Below are positions 11,849 through 20,690 of a DNA stretch of 64,000 nt, piece by piece. Positions within the stretch are counted from its first letter, which is position 1, and every line of letters begins with the position of its first letter. The stretch is from Tranzscheliella williamsii (taxonomy: Eukaryota > Basidiomycota > Ustilaginomycetes > Ustilaginales > Ustilaginaceae), in NCBI GenBank assembly GCA_023212725.1, contig JALBYF010000048.1:62001-126000 (forward strand), given 5' to 3'. Both the position numbers and the translations under genes were made by a program. Below the pieces are notes generated by a model, which saw nothing but the letters and a program-made list of their open reading frames with translations, ran no database searches and had not been told where the DNA came from.

Positions 11849-11988
11849 ACGCCCCCACCCACTCGTTCCGACCCTCTCCCTCTGGTCTTGTAGCACTCCT
11901 ACCATATGCATCTGTCCGCTTTTACGCATACGTGGCCTTATCAGGTCGCTATCTATAGCGCGTCGGTGATTGAGCGTGAAAGCGGAGT

Positions 11989-13098
11989 CTATCGCGCCGG
12001 TGTAGGTATCGATGCGGCTTGCGACTCTTCCGCCTGGAGGCGGGCTGCAAAGGCGTCCCAGAAGGGATGGGTGGCCCACTCGGGGCCGATGCGCTTGGCA
12101 ACGGTGCCGCGGGGGAAGTGGGTAGAGGGAAGCTGTGTGTGGGTCTGTGCAAGTGCATCTGCGGGCTGCTTTTCGAGGTACCAGAGCTGGTCGACGCCGG
12201 CGTCGAGGAGGTACTGGCGGAGGCGGAGGTAGTTGAGGCCGACGGCAGGGACGCCGTGCGAGTCGTCGGAGAGGCAGAGGCGGCCGTGGAGGGAGCGGAT
12301 GAGGTCGAGGATGTCGGGGCCGGGGTAGGCGGTCTGCCAGCCCTTGCGGAACGCGGCGGCGTTGCACTCGAACAGCGCGCCGTATGCGACGGCAAAGCGT
12401 ACGTTGCGCTCCACCTTGTGCCACGTCGCCGCCTCGATGCGCGTCTCTGGCGCAAACAGACGGAAAAGGTCGAAATGGCCAATCACCTCGGGCTTCAAGC
12501 GCTGCAGCACTTCGTACTGGTCATCCAGATACCGGTCGATCAGTTGCTGGTGCAGCACCGCCGCCGCCACAGGCGAGCCGCTCGAGCCACCACCAAAGCT
12601 CAGCACCGACTTGTCAAACGTTGCCTTGTCAAAGTCAATCGCAACCGAATTGGCATGATGGAGCGACCCGACGATGTAGTCCACCTTGCCCGCCCCGACG
12701 AGTTCGGGCGCAGTGGTGGCACTGCTGCCCAGCACGGAAGTGAGGTAGTCCAACGTCGCAGGAGAGGTGATGTTCTCGGTCTCGCACCCTACAAGGACAT
12801 GCAGTGCCGCTCCCTGCCCCTGTTTGACGGCATACTCGTTCTGCAAGCGGCGTGCTTCGACAAGATACGCTTCAAAGTTGGTGCGAAGCACCTCGGGGGT
12901 CAGCCCAGCTTCGACCTCTTCGGGATACAGTTCCGAGTGTTCTTGGCGGGGGACGTGTTCGCTCAGGTGGAAATGGGTAAAGCCCAGATCAGATGCGCGG
13001 ATGAGGACCTCCGACAGAGACGACTTGGCATGCGAGCAGAACTGGCCGCTGTGGGAATGGTGCGAGTACGGCATGATATCCGTGACCAGCTCTGCCAA
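11989..13098 (-). CDS. HIS2: histidinol-phosphatase, PHP family
   Basis: This 369-residue enzyme hydrolyses L-histidinol phosphate to L-histidinol, the penultimate step of histidine synthesis. The PHP metal-binding signatures appear in order: HHSHSGQFC near the N-terminus, THFHLSEHVPR, CETENI, GSLHHANS, GHFDLFRLF, and the C-terminal SDDSHG. The sequence is HisK/HIS2-like, not of the HAD (HisB) type. The ATG at 13098 gives MAELVTDIMPYSHHSHS; the second Met (residue 9) is also usable and nearer to family starts. The gene is unbroken by introns. It is divergent from ERG3 across 1.8 kb and convergent with RPA49. Its coding strand turns from G-rich to C-rich about 350 bp before the stop. Confidence 0.95.
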   Translation of the reverse strand: MAELVTDIMPYSHHSHSGQFCSHAKSSLSEVLIRASDLGFTHFHLSEHVPRQEHSELYPEEVEAGLTPEVLRTNFEAYLVEARRLQNEYAVKQGQGAALHVLVGCETENITSPATLDYLTSVLGSSATTAPELVGAGKVDYIVGSLHHANSVAIDFDKATFDKSVLSFGGGSSGSPVAAAVLHQQLIDRYLDDQYEVLQRLKPEVIGHFDLFRLFAPETRIEAATWHKVERNVRFAVAYGALFECNAAAFRKGWQTAYPGPDILDLIRSLHGRLCLSDDSHGVPAVGLNYLRLRQYLLDAGVDQLWYLEKQPADALAQTHTQLPSTHFPRGTVAKRIGPEWATHPFWDAFAARLQAEESQAASIPTPAR

Positions 13099-14942
13099 TG
13101 ACGGCGGCTTCCGTCACAACAGCAAGCTACGCCAAGGGAGCGGGAAGGGTCCAGAAAAGGTATCTTGTAGAAGACCGCTCATCCGACTTCCGATCCATAA
13201 CACGACTGTTTCTCTCGGCCGGCTCAGTGAGTAAGATGGGTCAGAAATACACGATTTTGAGGCCAGAAGGGCGAGCGCGAAGGCGGCGCTGTGGTTTGGA
13301 GGCGGCACTGAACACGGTAGATGGTGCTGGTCTGGAACCTTCTGCCATCTGGAGCATGGGGATGGGGGAGCTCCTTATCAGATGCGATCGCGGCATCCGC
13401 TTCTAGTCGTGATTCACACTGACACTGTTGGTCTGACTGTCGGTGCATTTTGCCAGTGCGCAGTCATCGGTGCGCTTGTAGGAAGCGAGTGTTAGCTCGT
13501 GCTTTACGTTTCAAAGTGGCATGACTTTTGCACAGCGAGACGCGTGCTGCCATTCGACCAAACGGAAAGGATCCGATCAAGACTGAGACGTGAGAAGATA
13601 AAGGCAAAAACTTTGTTTTAGACGCGAGAAATAGAGCGGTAAGCGAACAAAATCGATGTCAATACAACACAGGCCAACAAGCCGATTCTTCCGAGCTCGA
13701 CTCAGCCATTCGCAGACGGCCTTCTCGCGCTGAAGGAAGGTGTAAGGTGCCCAGTGGCGATGTACATGGCTTTACGTGGACAGCAAGCAGACGGAAGAAG
13801 CGACAAGCCTGTGAGGCAAGTGTGGATGGTATGTGGACGGCGTAGTGGCGTGCTACAGCACAATCGTGTGATGTTACCCTTGTTGTTTTGAGTTCGGAAG
13901 CTGCATCCCGCTCTCCATCACGCTTTCGACGAATTGAATCCCGTCGCTGTCAATGAATAACGTTACTCTGTCCTGTAAGGTAAATTCGATCGACCGTGCA
14001 TACGGTACGGCCGAGGTTGTAGTGTCTGCCAAAGCACGTCAATACCGGCTAATAGAAGGCGAATGCGAACGTGAATTGATACAAGACACCGACCGCCCTT
14101 GACCTGAAAAGCACCTGATCCTGTCCAGGTTTCGACGCGAAAGCTGAGGCCGTCGTTTTCCACCGTCTGTGCGGTTGTTGCGTGCCTGTCCGTCTGGCAA
14201 TATCGCCGTCTTCGTTCGGCTTTCTGCGGCGACAGAGTGGCAATACATATCCTTATTCGTCACTTGCACAAATACATACAAGCGAAAGGCAGCCGACTCT
14301 GGTGCCATTCAATCCCCCATGCCTTCTTGTATCCAATTCCCCCCCGGCGCTACTCCGACTCGCTCCAACCTTTTCTAGATAGCCACGCTTGCCACCGTCG
14401 ACTCTCTCCTCCCTCCCTCTTCTTCCACATATCCTCACTGCCGCTCCTCCTTCCGTCCTGACGCATCCTTCGTCCCTCTCCTCTGTTGTGGCTCGCTTAC
14501 TGCTTTGCCAGCATCCACAGCTTGGCTCTTTTCATCATCCACCCGGATCGGACCTTGGACCTTACATCGCGACTCGATCTTTTTCGACCCAGGCTGATTT
14601 TGCAACTTTGCGACTTCATAAGGATCGACGACTTCATTCAGCCTGACGGGAATCTGCAAGGCGCTTGCTGATCATCCCTCCTTCTCGACGCAGACGCAAG
14701 CCGCATCGTCATCTAATTGTGCCTTGCACACATTCCCGCAAATTAAGCGCCTTTAGAGCTTATACCGGCGGCTCTGGTCTGCACTGCGTATCTGCATTCT
14801 CAACCCGATCGCTGTCGGCCCGGCTCGGACTGCCCCAGGGCCATACACTACTCCCCTTCGTCTATCTGGTCAGGGTTCTGCGGCTTCATCTCCGCCTCGA
14901 CAGCCACATTAGCTGAATCGATTTCTGCAAAGCGAAGCCATT
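13099..14942. other. HIS2-ERG3 divergent intergenic region
   Basis: This region contains the promoters of HIS2 (minus) and ERG3 (plus). The ERG3-proximal part (14300-14940) is strongly pyrimidine-rich on the plus strand, as is common for fungal core promoters and leaders. I found no exact TGACTC Gcn4-type element near HIS2. Small overlapping frames have no domain and are not called. Confidence 0.5.
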
Positions 14943-16181
14943 ATGGATCTCGTACTTGACATTGCAGACACCTATGCGCTGGACTCCATCTGGGCCGCTG
15001 CTTGGCCAGCGCTACCACGCTCTCTAGCTAAAAACTCGTCCGCCTTGGCGTCATTGGCATCTGCCGCGAGTTCCATAGGCGCCGCGGGTGTTGATAGCGC
15101 CCACGCGCTCTCGAGCCTCAGCTCCAGCCTTGGCGTCGCCAAGGTTACGTCGCTCATCGCCGGCACTACTGCGTTGAACTCGACACTTCCCAGCAGCCTC
15201 GTCTCGAGTGCCAGCTGGCTCGGCAATACGGTCTTGAAGGACTCGGTACAGTCGGCACTGAACGGCGAGCATGTCGACTGGGAATCGCTCAAGCATGTCT
15301 CTGCGCTACCACGCGATAGCGTGATCCGCCAGACCGTTTCGCTCTTCGTCCTCACCTACCTGGGAATCGTCTTTCTCTACTTTTCGTTTGCTACCCTCTC
15401 TTACAAGTACCTCTTCAACAAGGAGATGGAGAAGCATCCGCGCTACCTCAAAAACCAGGTCCGTCTCGAGATCCAGTCGTCTGTCCGCGCCTTCCTGCCA
15501 CTTGACCTGCTCACCGTGCCCTGGTTTGTGGCCGAGGTACGTGGACATAGCAAGCTCTACGACAACATTTCCGACTACGGTTGGGCCTATGCCGTGCTCT
15601 CGGTGCCGCTTTTCCTCGTTTTCACCGACTTTGCCATCTACTGGGTGCACAGGATCGAGCATCATCCGCGCCTCTACAAGCACATCCACAAGACGCATCA
15701 CAAGTGGGTTGTGCCTACGCCGTTCGCATCGCATGCCTTCCATCCGCTGGACGGCTACGTGCAGTCACTGCCCTATCACATTTTTCCGTTTATCTTCCCG
15801 CTGCATCGCGTCGTTTCGATCTGCCTGTTTGTCTTTGTCAACATGTGGTCTATTCTGATCCACGACTCGGACATGATTTGCAACTCGCCGCTCGAGATGT
15901 TCATCAACGGGCCGTCGCACCACACGCTCCACCATCTTTTCTTCACCTGCAACTACGGCCAGTACTTTACCGCCTGCGACCGGATGGGCGGCTCGTACCG
16001 TGCGCCCAAGATGGAAGACGACCCGCTGCTCGCAGCGACGGGCACCGGCGAGAAGAACCTTGCCAAGGCGGCCGCCGCCAAGAAGAAGCCCGTCTCCGAC
16101 GACTCGCACTCGGACGCCTCGTCGAGCGGCGACGAGGGCATCGTCATCAAGGAGTCCAAGGAGTCCAAGAAGTCCAAATGA
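14943..16181 (+). CDS. ERG3: delta(7)-sterol C-5(6)-desaturase
   Basis: The 412-residue protein belongs to the fatty-acid hydroxylase/sterol desaturase superfamily and should introduce the C-5 double bond in ergosterol synthesis in the ER membrane. The three di-iron histidine boxes are present: HRIEHH (about residue 236), HKTHH (about 250) and HTLHH (about 327). Hydrophobic segments surround them, including a helix near residues 133-155 and another just before the first box. The N-terminal 125 residues are Ala/Ser/Leu-rich and longer than in yeast Erg3. The C-terminal 55 residues are charged (KESKESKKSK), possibly working as an ER-retrieval tail (inference). No intron is needed. It converges on sideroflexin. 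Confidence 0.93.
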   Translation: MDLVLDIADTYALDSIWAAAWPALPRSLAKNSSALASLASAASSIGAAGVDSAHALSSLSSSLGVAKVTSLIAGTTALNSTLPSSLVSSASWLGNTVLKDSVQSALNGEHVDWESLKHVSALPRDSVIRQTVSLFVLTYLGIVFLYFSFATLSYKYLFNKEMEKHPRYLKNQVRLEIQSSVRAFLPLDLLTVPWFVAEVRGHSKLYDNISDYGWAYAVLSVPLFLVFTDFAIYWVHRIEHHPRLYKHIHKTHHKWVVPTPFASHAFHPLDGYVQSLPYHIFPFIFPLHRVVSICLFVFVNMWSILIHDSDMICNSPLEMFINGPSHHTLHHLFFTCNYGQYFTACDRMGGSYRAPKMEDDPLLAATGTGEKNLAKAAAAKKKPVSDDSHSDASSSGDEGIVIKESKESKKSK

Positions 16182-16501
16182 TCCCCGCACCGCCGCCCGC
16201 GTCCCTGCGCTCCTTGCGCCGGTTTCTCGGCTACCGTTCTTGCCACACTCTTTTCCGCACCCATATACCTCCCTGGAAAGCACCCGCCCTTTCTCGGCCC
16301 CACGGCCTGCCCGCAGCGGGCCCGCCCTTAGACCGTGCCGTGCACGCGACCCATGCCGTCCTGTCTGTCCCTAATTCTGGATCGCTGTAATCCTAATCTG
16401 TTCTGAGTGCTTTCCGCTGTGGCGTGCGCGGGCGACAGCGTGTACGAGTGGACGGGATGAGGCGCGGTGGGCTGTATAGATGGTAGGGGGGGATGGGGGG
16501 G
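16182..16501. other. convergent 3' ends of ERG3 and FSF1
   Basis: The 320 bp between the two stop codons hold only 3' untranslated sequence as far as I can see. The FSF1-proximal half is strongly G-rich on the plus strand. Confidence 0.5.
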
Positions 16502-17786
16502 TTAGAGGCCCTTGTTGTATTCGACGCGGGTGATGGGGCGACCAGCGGGGTCGCGGAGGTTGTGGAAGGCGGGTTCGAGGGAGGTGGGGTCGGCGGTGGC
16601 GACCTGGGGGAAGGTGGCGATGGCGGGGGGGAGGAAGAGGAGGAGGCTGGAGCCGATCAGGGCGAGATCGACGGAGCGGGCGAGGGGGCCGGATGCGGGG
16701 AGGCCTGCGCGGCGCTGGAGGAACTTGAGCGCGAGCGGCGGGAGGATGAGCGTTGGGACTGGGTGGACGGGCGGGTTGTGATGTCAGCGGGGCAGGGGCA
16801 GCGAGGGTCAGGGGGGTGGGATGCGAGGACGTACTGTTGGTGAGGACGCGCGAGGCGGCGGTCATGGCAACGGCGCGCTGGCCGGCGGTGGGCGAGTCGC
16901 CGAGCTTGTGGCGTTGTCCGGCGGGGTCGCGCCAGTAGACGCCGACGCCGTCGCGCATCTCCTTCCAGCGCATGCAGCTGATGTTGACGACGCCTGCCGA
17001 GGCGACGCTCACGAACGGCACCAGGCTGCTCAGCACACCCTTGACGCCCGGGCTGACGCGCAGCCGCGGGACGGCGCGCGACATACCCACGGCGATCGCC
17101 ACCGCACTTGTCGTCGCGGCAGCATAAGCAACCCCCACCTCGCTCATGTCCATGGGGACACTCTTGTTGGCATTGCTGTAGTTCACCGCGACGTTGAGCG
17201 ACTGGTTGACCCATTGCCAGAAGACAATGGCGCCGAGGCTCGGATTGGGCAGCAGCATCCCGCCGACGACCAGCAGGTTGGTCGGCACGAACGCGGCCAT
17301 GCGGAACGGGAGCAGGATCACCTCGCCCGTGTCGGGGTGGACGCTCGAGTCGACCAGCTGCCGCGCGCGCCAGTACCGCTCCGCCTCGCCGCGCGGCACA
17401 TAGCATCCGCCGCTGCTCCGCTCCGCCGCGATGTGCGCCTCGTACTCGTCCACCAAATCCCGCGCCGCCTTTAGCTCGCCTCTCGACGCCAGCAACGTCA
17501 GCGGCGACGTCACCGTCGCAAAGTGCTGCACCCGCCCCCAGAACGTCCCCACGTCGTACCGCGGCTTGCTAATGTCCACCATCTCCACCCCCTCCGTCTG
17601 CAAACCTGATGCCCCTGACTCTATCATCGACGCCACCGCGTACCGGTGCCGCACCACCTTGAGCAGCGCCGTCGACTCGTCCGCCTGCGCGTCCATGCCA
17701 GTGACCGACGCCGCCATGTTCGCACTGCCAGAAGAACCGCGTTCGTGCTGCGTCCGCCGTGATCCGGCGTCGAGAACGCTTGCCAT
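16502..17786 (-). CDS. FSF1: sideroflexin, mitochondrial amino acid carrier
   Basis: This is a two-exon gene: exon 1 16835-17786, intron 16759-16834 (76 bp, donor GTACGT, acceptor CAG), exon 2 16502-16758. The joined frame gives 402 residues. Family features are VDISKPRYDVGTFWGRVQHF, the TGEVILLPFRMAAFVPTN block, WQWVNQSLNVAVNYSNAN, and the extreme C-terminus VEYNKGL. Several membrane helices are evident. Sideroflexins sit in the inner mitochondrial membrane and carry serine or related amino acids. Family members usually start near the conserved VDISKPRYD, so the Met at 17582 (334 residues) is an alternative start; the extra 68 residues may be a targeting segment or leader. Without the intron the frame would run into a Pro/Arg-rich chance extension. 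The gene shows the terminal G-to-C skew switch near 16960. Confidence 0.9.
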
Positions 17787-18332
17787 CGTCCAGGCAGCGT
17801 TGAGATTAGCACGACAAGGTGCAGAGAAGAAGTGGCAGTGTAGCAACCACGCGCACTGTAACTCCTTCCTGACGCTCATGCCAACTTGGTGATGCAATTA
17901 GACCCATTGTCCCGCACGGGAGGATATTCTTCTCCCACTTGGGGCGGTTGCATGTATGCAGCTCTGGAAAGCCAACTTCATTTGTCCACCAAGCACCATC
18001 CGCTTTGACATCGTCTTGTTGCGCAGTTGATCATATCACAGCATCAGTACCACATCGCCGGAGGGCGGCACAGAGTGTAAGATACAACTAATGTGCTCTG
18101 GTCTCACGGTGCATGTCCAATGCATAGCCCTGGAGTGACGACGTGAATCGCGCCCGAGCGTTCTGTTTGCCAGCCGCGCACGTTGTATTGGCTGGTGACA
18201 GCACAGCAACTCTGCGGCGCGGGGATACGATGCTACTGATACTGGTACAGGTGAAAGGGGTGCAAAGGGGTGGTTCACGAGGCCCGCTCTGCCAAGGTGG
18301 TGAGCGGCGGTGCGAGGTTGGGGACGGCGGGG
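17787..18332. other. FSF1 promoter / PEX7 downstream
   Basis: A gap of 546 bp lies between two minus-strand genes. It should contain the FSF1 promoter and the PEX7 3' end. No frame or RNA feature is supported. Confidence 0.5.
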
Positions 18333-19520
18333 CTAGTGGCCGAGGACGCCCCAGAGATGGGTCTCGGAATCCCATGCGGTGGTGGCGACGAGGCCTTGCT
18401 GGAAGAGGCTCCAGCTGATGCCGACGACGAACTCGGAGTGTGCGTCGTGGAGTCTGCGCATTGCGGTGGAGGCGGTGGCTACTGAGTGGGTGGGGGGGGC
18501 GGTGCGGGTGGCTGCGTCAACGTCCCAGATGCGGGCGGTCATGTCGTAGCTGGCGCTGGCGAGGAGGTGCGGCGCGTGCGGCGAGTAGGCTACGCGGCGG
18601 ACCGCATAGTCGTGGCCGAGGATGGCGGCGGTAGGCGTGCCCGTGGCGCCGCGCTCGCCGATGTCGCCGGGCGAGGCGACCGCCTGCCGCAGATCCCAGG
18701 TCTTGACCACCTTGTCCGTGCTGCCGGTCGCCAGCGTCATGGGGCGGTACTTGTTCCAGTCGAGGCTCAGCACCTCGCCGCCGACGGGCACTATCGCTAC
18801 GGGCTGCGCTGCCGGCTGGCGCAGGTCGAAGAGCCGCAAATGACCGTCACCGCACGCCGTCGCCAGCAGCTCGGGATCGTGCGGCGAAAAGCTGCAGGCA
18901 TAGACGCAGGCGGTATGCGCCGTGATGGCCAGCAGACTCGCCGGCCGCTCGGGATGCCATATCCGAACGCTGGCATCCCAGCTGCTCGACGCAAAAATCT
19001 CCTTTTTAATGTTGTTCCAGTCGACGCAAAACACCTCGCGCGTATGCTCGGACCAGTTGCGGATCGGGTGGTCGGTGAGCGCCATATCCCACAGCTTGAT
19101 GGAGCCGTCGCCCGAGGCAGTGACCAGCTGATTCTCGTGCGCCTCGCTGAAGGCGAGGTCGTAGAGCCCATCTTGGGTGTCGAACACCTTTTCGACAAAG
19201 AGGCCCGGATCGAGCGACGAGGCGGCGTGCGGGTTGAGCGACAAGATGTGCAGCCGCCCATTGCCGACCAGGCCGTAGTTGGCGGACGAGGCGACCGCCA
19301 GCCGCGTCTCGAAGAACGGCGACCAGCACACGCTGTAGCCGGCAAAGCCAGGCGTGCGGACGCGCGACAGCGGTGCAGACGGGCCCATCATCTCGGCGCC
19401 CACCCCTGTCGTGTACCCGGACCCGCCGGCGTAGCGTGCGCTAGGCGTAGATCCCGGCAGCCTCTCGTTGCCAAGCTTCGGCTCCTGTAGCTGGGTCGTG
19501 AGCGCGGCAAGGGACCGCAA
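18333..19520 (-). CDS. PEX7: peroxin 7, PTS2 import receptor
   Basis: This is a 395-residue WD40 protein. Pex7 binds the N-terminal PTS2 signal of peroxisomal matrix proteins and delivers them with a co-receptor. The characteristic opening RVRTPGFAGYSVCWSPF is at about residues 53-69, followed by six to seven WD repeats, with repeat ends SIKLWDMA, SVRIWHPE, HLRLFDLR, KTWDLR and ARIWDVD. The C-terminus ATTAWDSETHLWGVLGH matches the family end. The first 45 residues are not conserved; Met44/45 (AEMMGPSAP) are alternative starts closer to the family length. An insertion of about 15 residues (SPGDIGERGATGTPT) sits before the sixth repeat. The coding strand switches from G-rich to C-rich near 18650. 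Confidence 0.93.
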   Translation of the reverse strand: MRSLAALTTQLQEPKLGNERLPGSTPSARYAGGSGYTTGVGAEMMGPSAPLSRVRTPGFAGYSVCWSPFFETRLAVASSANYGLVGNGRLHILSLNPHAASSLDPGLFVEKVFDTQDGLYDLAFSEAHENQLVTASGDGSIKLWDMALTDHPIRNWSEHTREVFCVDWNNIKKEIFASSSWDASVRIWHPERPASLLAITAHTACVYACSFSPHDPELLATACGDGHLRLFDLRQPAAQPVAIVPVGGEVLSLDWNKYRPMTLATGSTDKVVKTWDLRQAVASPGDIGERGATGTPTAAILGHDYAVRRVAYSPHAPHLLASASYDMTARIWDVDAATRTAPPTHSVATASTAMRRLHDAHSEFVVGISWSLFQQGLVATTAWDSETHLWGVLGH

Positions 19521-19864
19521 CCGCTATAGGCCAGAATCCAACGAGCGTGGCGTGGCGTAGCGTGGTGTCGCGAGAGAGCAGCTAGTGCCGGCAGATGATG
19601 TTGTGGGGAACAGCGCGAGGCAAGAGAGAAGCCGTCGTTAGTCGCACCGTTGGAGGCTGTTGCGGCTTCCTTATAACGCCCACAGCCGGTCGCCTCCACA
19701 CGATCCGCGCGGCGTGTTAGATCGCGCCTCAGAAGAGGGGGACCACGTCGTATTGAACTCAACTGGCGCACCATCTTTGATCAGCTGTAACCCTTTGTTG
19801 CTACATGCTGAAGCGTTGGGATTGTTCGGCCTTGGACTTACCTAGAAACGCCGGATCGACGGGC
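19521..19864. other. PEX7 promoter region
   Basis: This is the short upstream region of PEX7 and the downstream flank of the tRNA gene. Small frames here (up to 128 codons on the minus strand) overlap PEX7's start and have no domain. Confidence 0.45.
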
Positions 19865-19871
19865 AAAAAAA
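19865..19871 (-). terminator. Pol III oligo-T terminator of the tRNA gene
   Basis: Seven A residues on the plus strand, which are T on the tRNA strand, begin seven bases past the predicted tRNA 3' end. This is the expected RNA polymerase III stop signal. Confidence 0.8.
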
Positions 19872-19878
19872 GGTCTGA

Positions 19879-19993
19879 TGGTCGAACTGGGATTCGAACC
19901 CAGGATATACTGGAGATGATGTGTAACAGCCATGCATGGCCAAGAAACTGCAGGTTCTTGAAGCCAGCCCCATAACCACTCGGGCATTCGACC
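19879..19993 (-). tRNA. tRNA-Leu(CAA) with intron
   Basis: Read on the minus strand, the acceptor arms GGTCGAA and TTCGACC pair perfectly over 7 bp. The D arm (CCC, loop with GAGTGGTTAT, GGG) gives an A box and the T arm (CTGGG, TTCGAAT, CCCAG) gives a perfect B box. The anticodon stem CTGGC leads into loop TTCAAG with anticodon CAA. The bases after it (CAAGAA) can pair with TTCTTG further on, the anticodon-intron helix known from eukaryotic tRNA-Leu(CAA) introns inserted after position 37. The 3' strand of the anticodon stem is less clear: GCTGT and GCCAT each pair at only four of five positions. The remaining variable region is long (22 or more bases), so the intron's 3' boundary is not fixed. 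A T7 terminator follows. Confidence 0.78.
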
Positions 19994-20690
19994 AGAGGTA
20001 TGCTCAAGCATGGCGCTATTGCGAGTATCAATGTTAGGGCAGAACTGTGATCACGTTGCACTCCGTTTCGAGAGCGTTGCAAGTGCATGCTGGCGAGACG
20101 ATCCGGTCTGGGTGCACGCTCTCTCACAGCAGGCGGCAACAGGGAAGCACTGAAGCGCTGAAGCGCAGGTGTGGCAAGCGATGAGGCACATGTGCGACAA
20201 AGGAGCTGAACGTGGTCGCGACGACCTGTCGACTCGGCGAAGTTGTCATGCGAGCGAGGATGCTCCGTGCTGATGAGAGGCAAGGCAAGTTCGAGGTGCT
20301 GGTTTGTGGGGTCTGCAGTGTATGCAGCAATCAGGCCACTTGAGATTGCGCCGCGCAAGGGGTCCTTGATAAGAAGCGTGGTGACGGCGCATGCACGCAC
20401 TCGTTCGCATCCGTCGGAATGGATTCTGCGCTCCTCTCATGGATGTGGTGTTACGGCGTCTCGATTTGTCAGGCCAACGTTGAGTCGAGCACGTACCGCC
20501 TTGGCCTTAATTTATGCCTGTAGCTTGTCCTTCTGTCTGTCCTCTCTTCTCGGTCCGATTCGTTGTTCCCTCTCCGCCCCTCGGTGTGCGACGCTTTGTT
20601 GCCGACGACGAACCGCTTCTTTCCTGCTCAGCCTCCACTGTCGTACTCTTGCTTCGTCAAGGCATTCCTGGCTCCATCTGGCGGGACGTC
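19994..20690. other. tRNA upstream flank and P450 promoter
   Basis: This interval holds the upstream flank of the tRNA gene and the promoter and leader of the P450. The reading frame of the P450 is open from 20514, but the residues before 20691 lack the expected N-terminal anchor features. Nothing else is supported. Confidence 0.45.

Noticed and set aside
10598..12424. 608-codon minus-strand frame opposite RPA49
   Set aside because: It runs antisense through RPA49 and the HIS2 3' end, has Arg/Glu/Gly-rich repetitive composition and no domain. It is open only because of the GC-rich codon use of the real genes.
16371..16758. unspliced Pro/Arg-rich C-terminus of the sideroflexin frame
   Set aside because: Splicing at GTACGT/CAG restores the family C-terminus ending in VEYNKGL in another frame, so the unspliced tail is an artefact.
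18486..19490. 334-codon plus-strand frame opposite PEX7
   Set aside because: Antisense shadow with low-complexity Arg/Gly/Val composition; PEX7's WD repeats are unambiguous.
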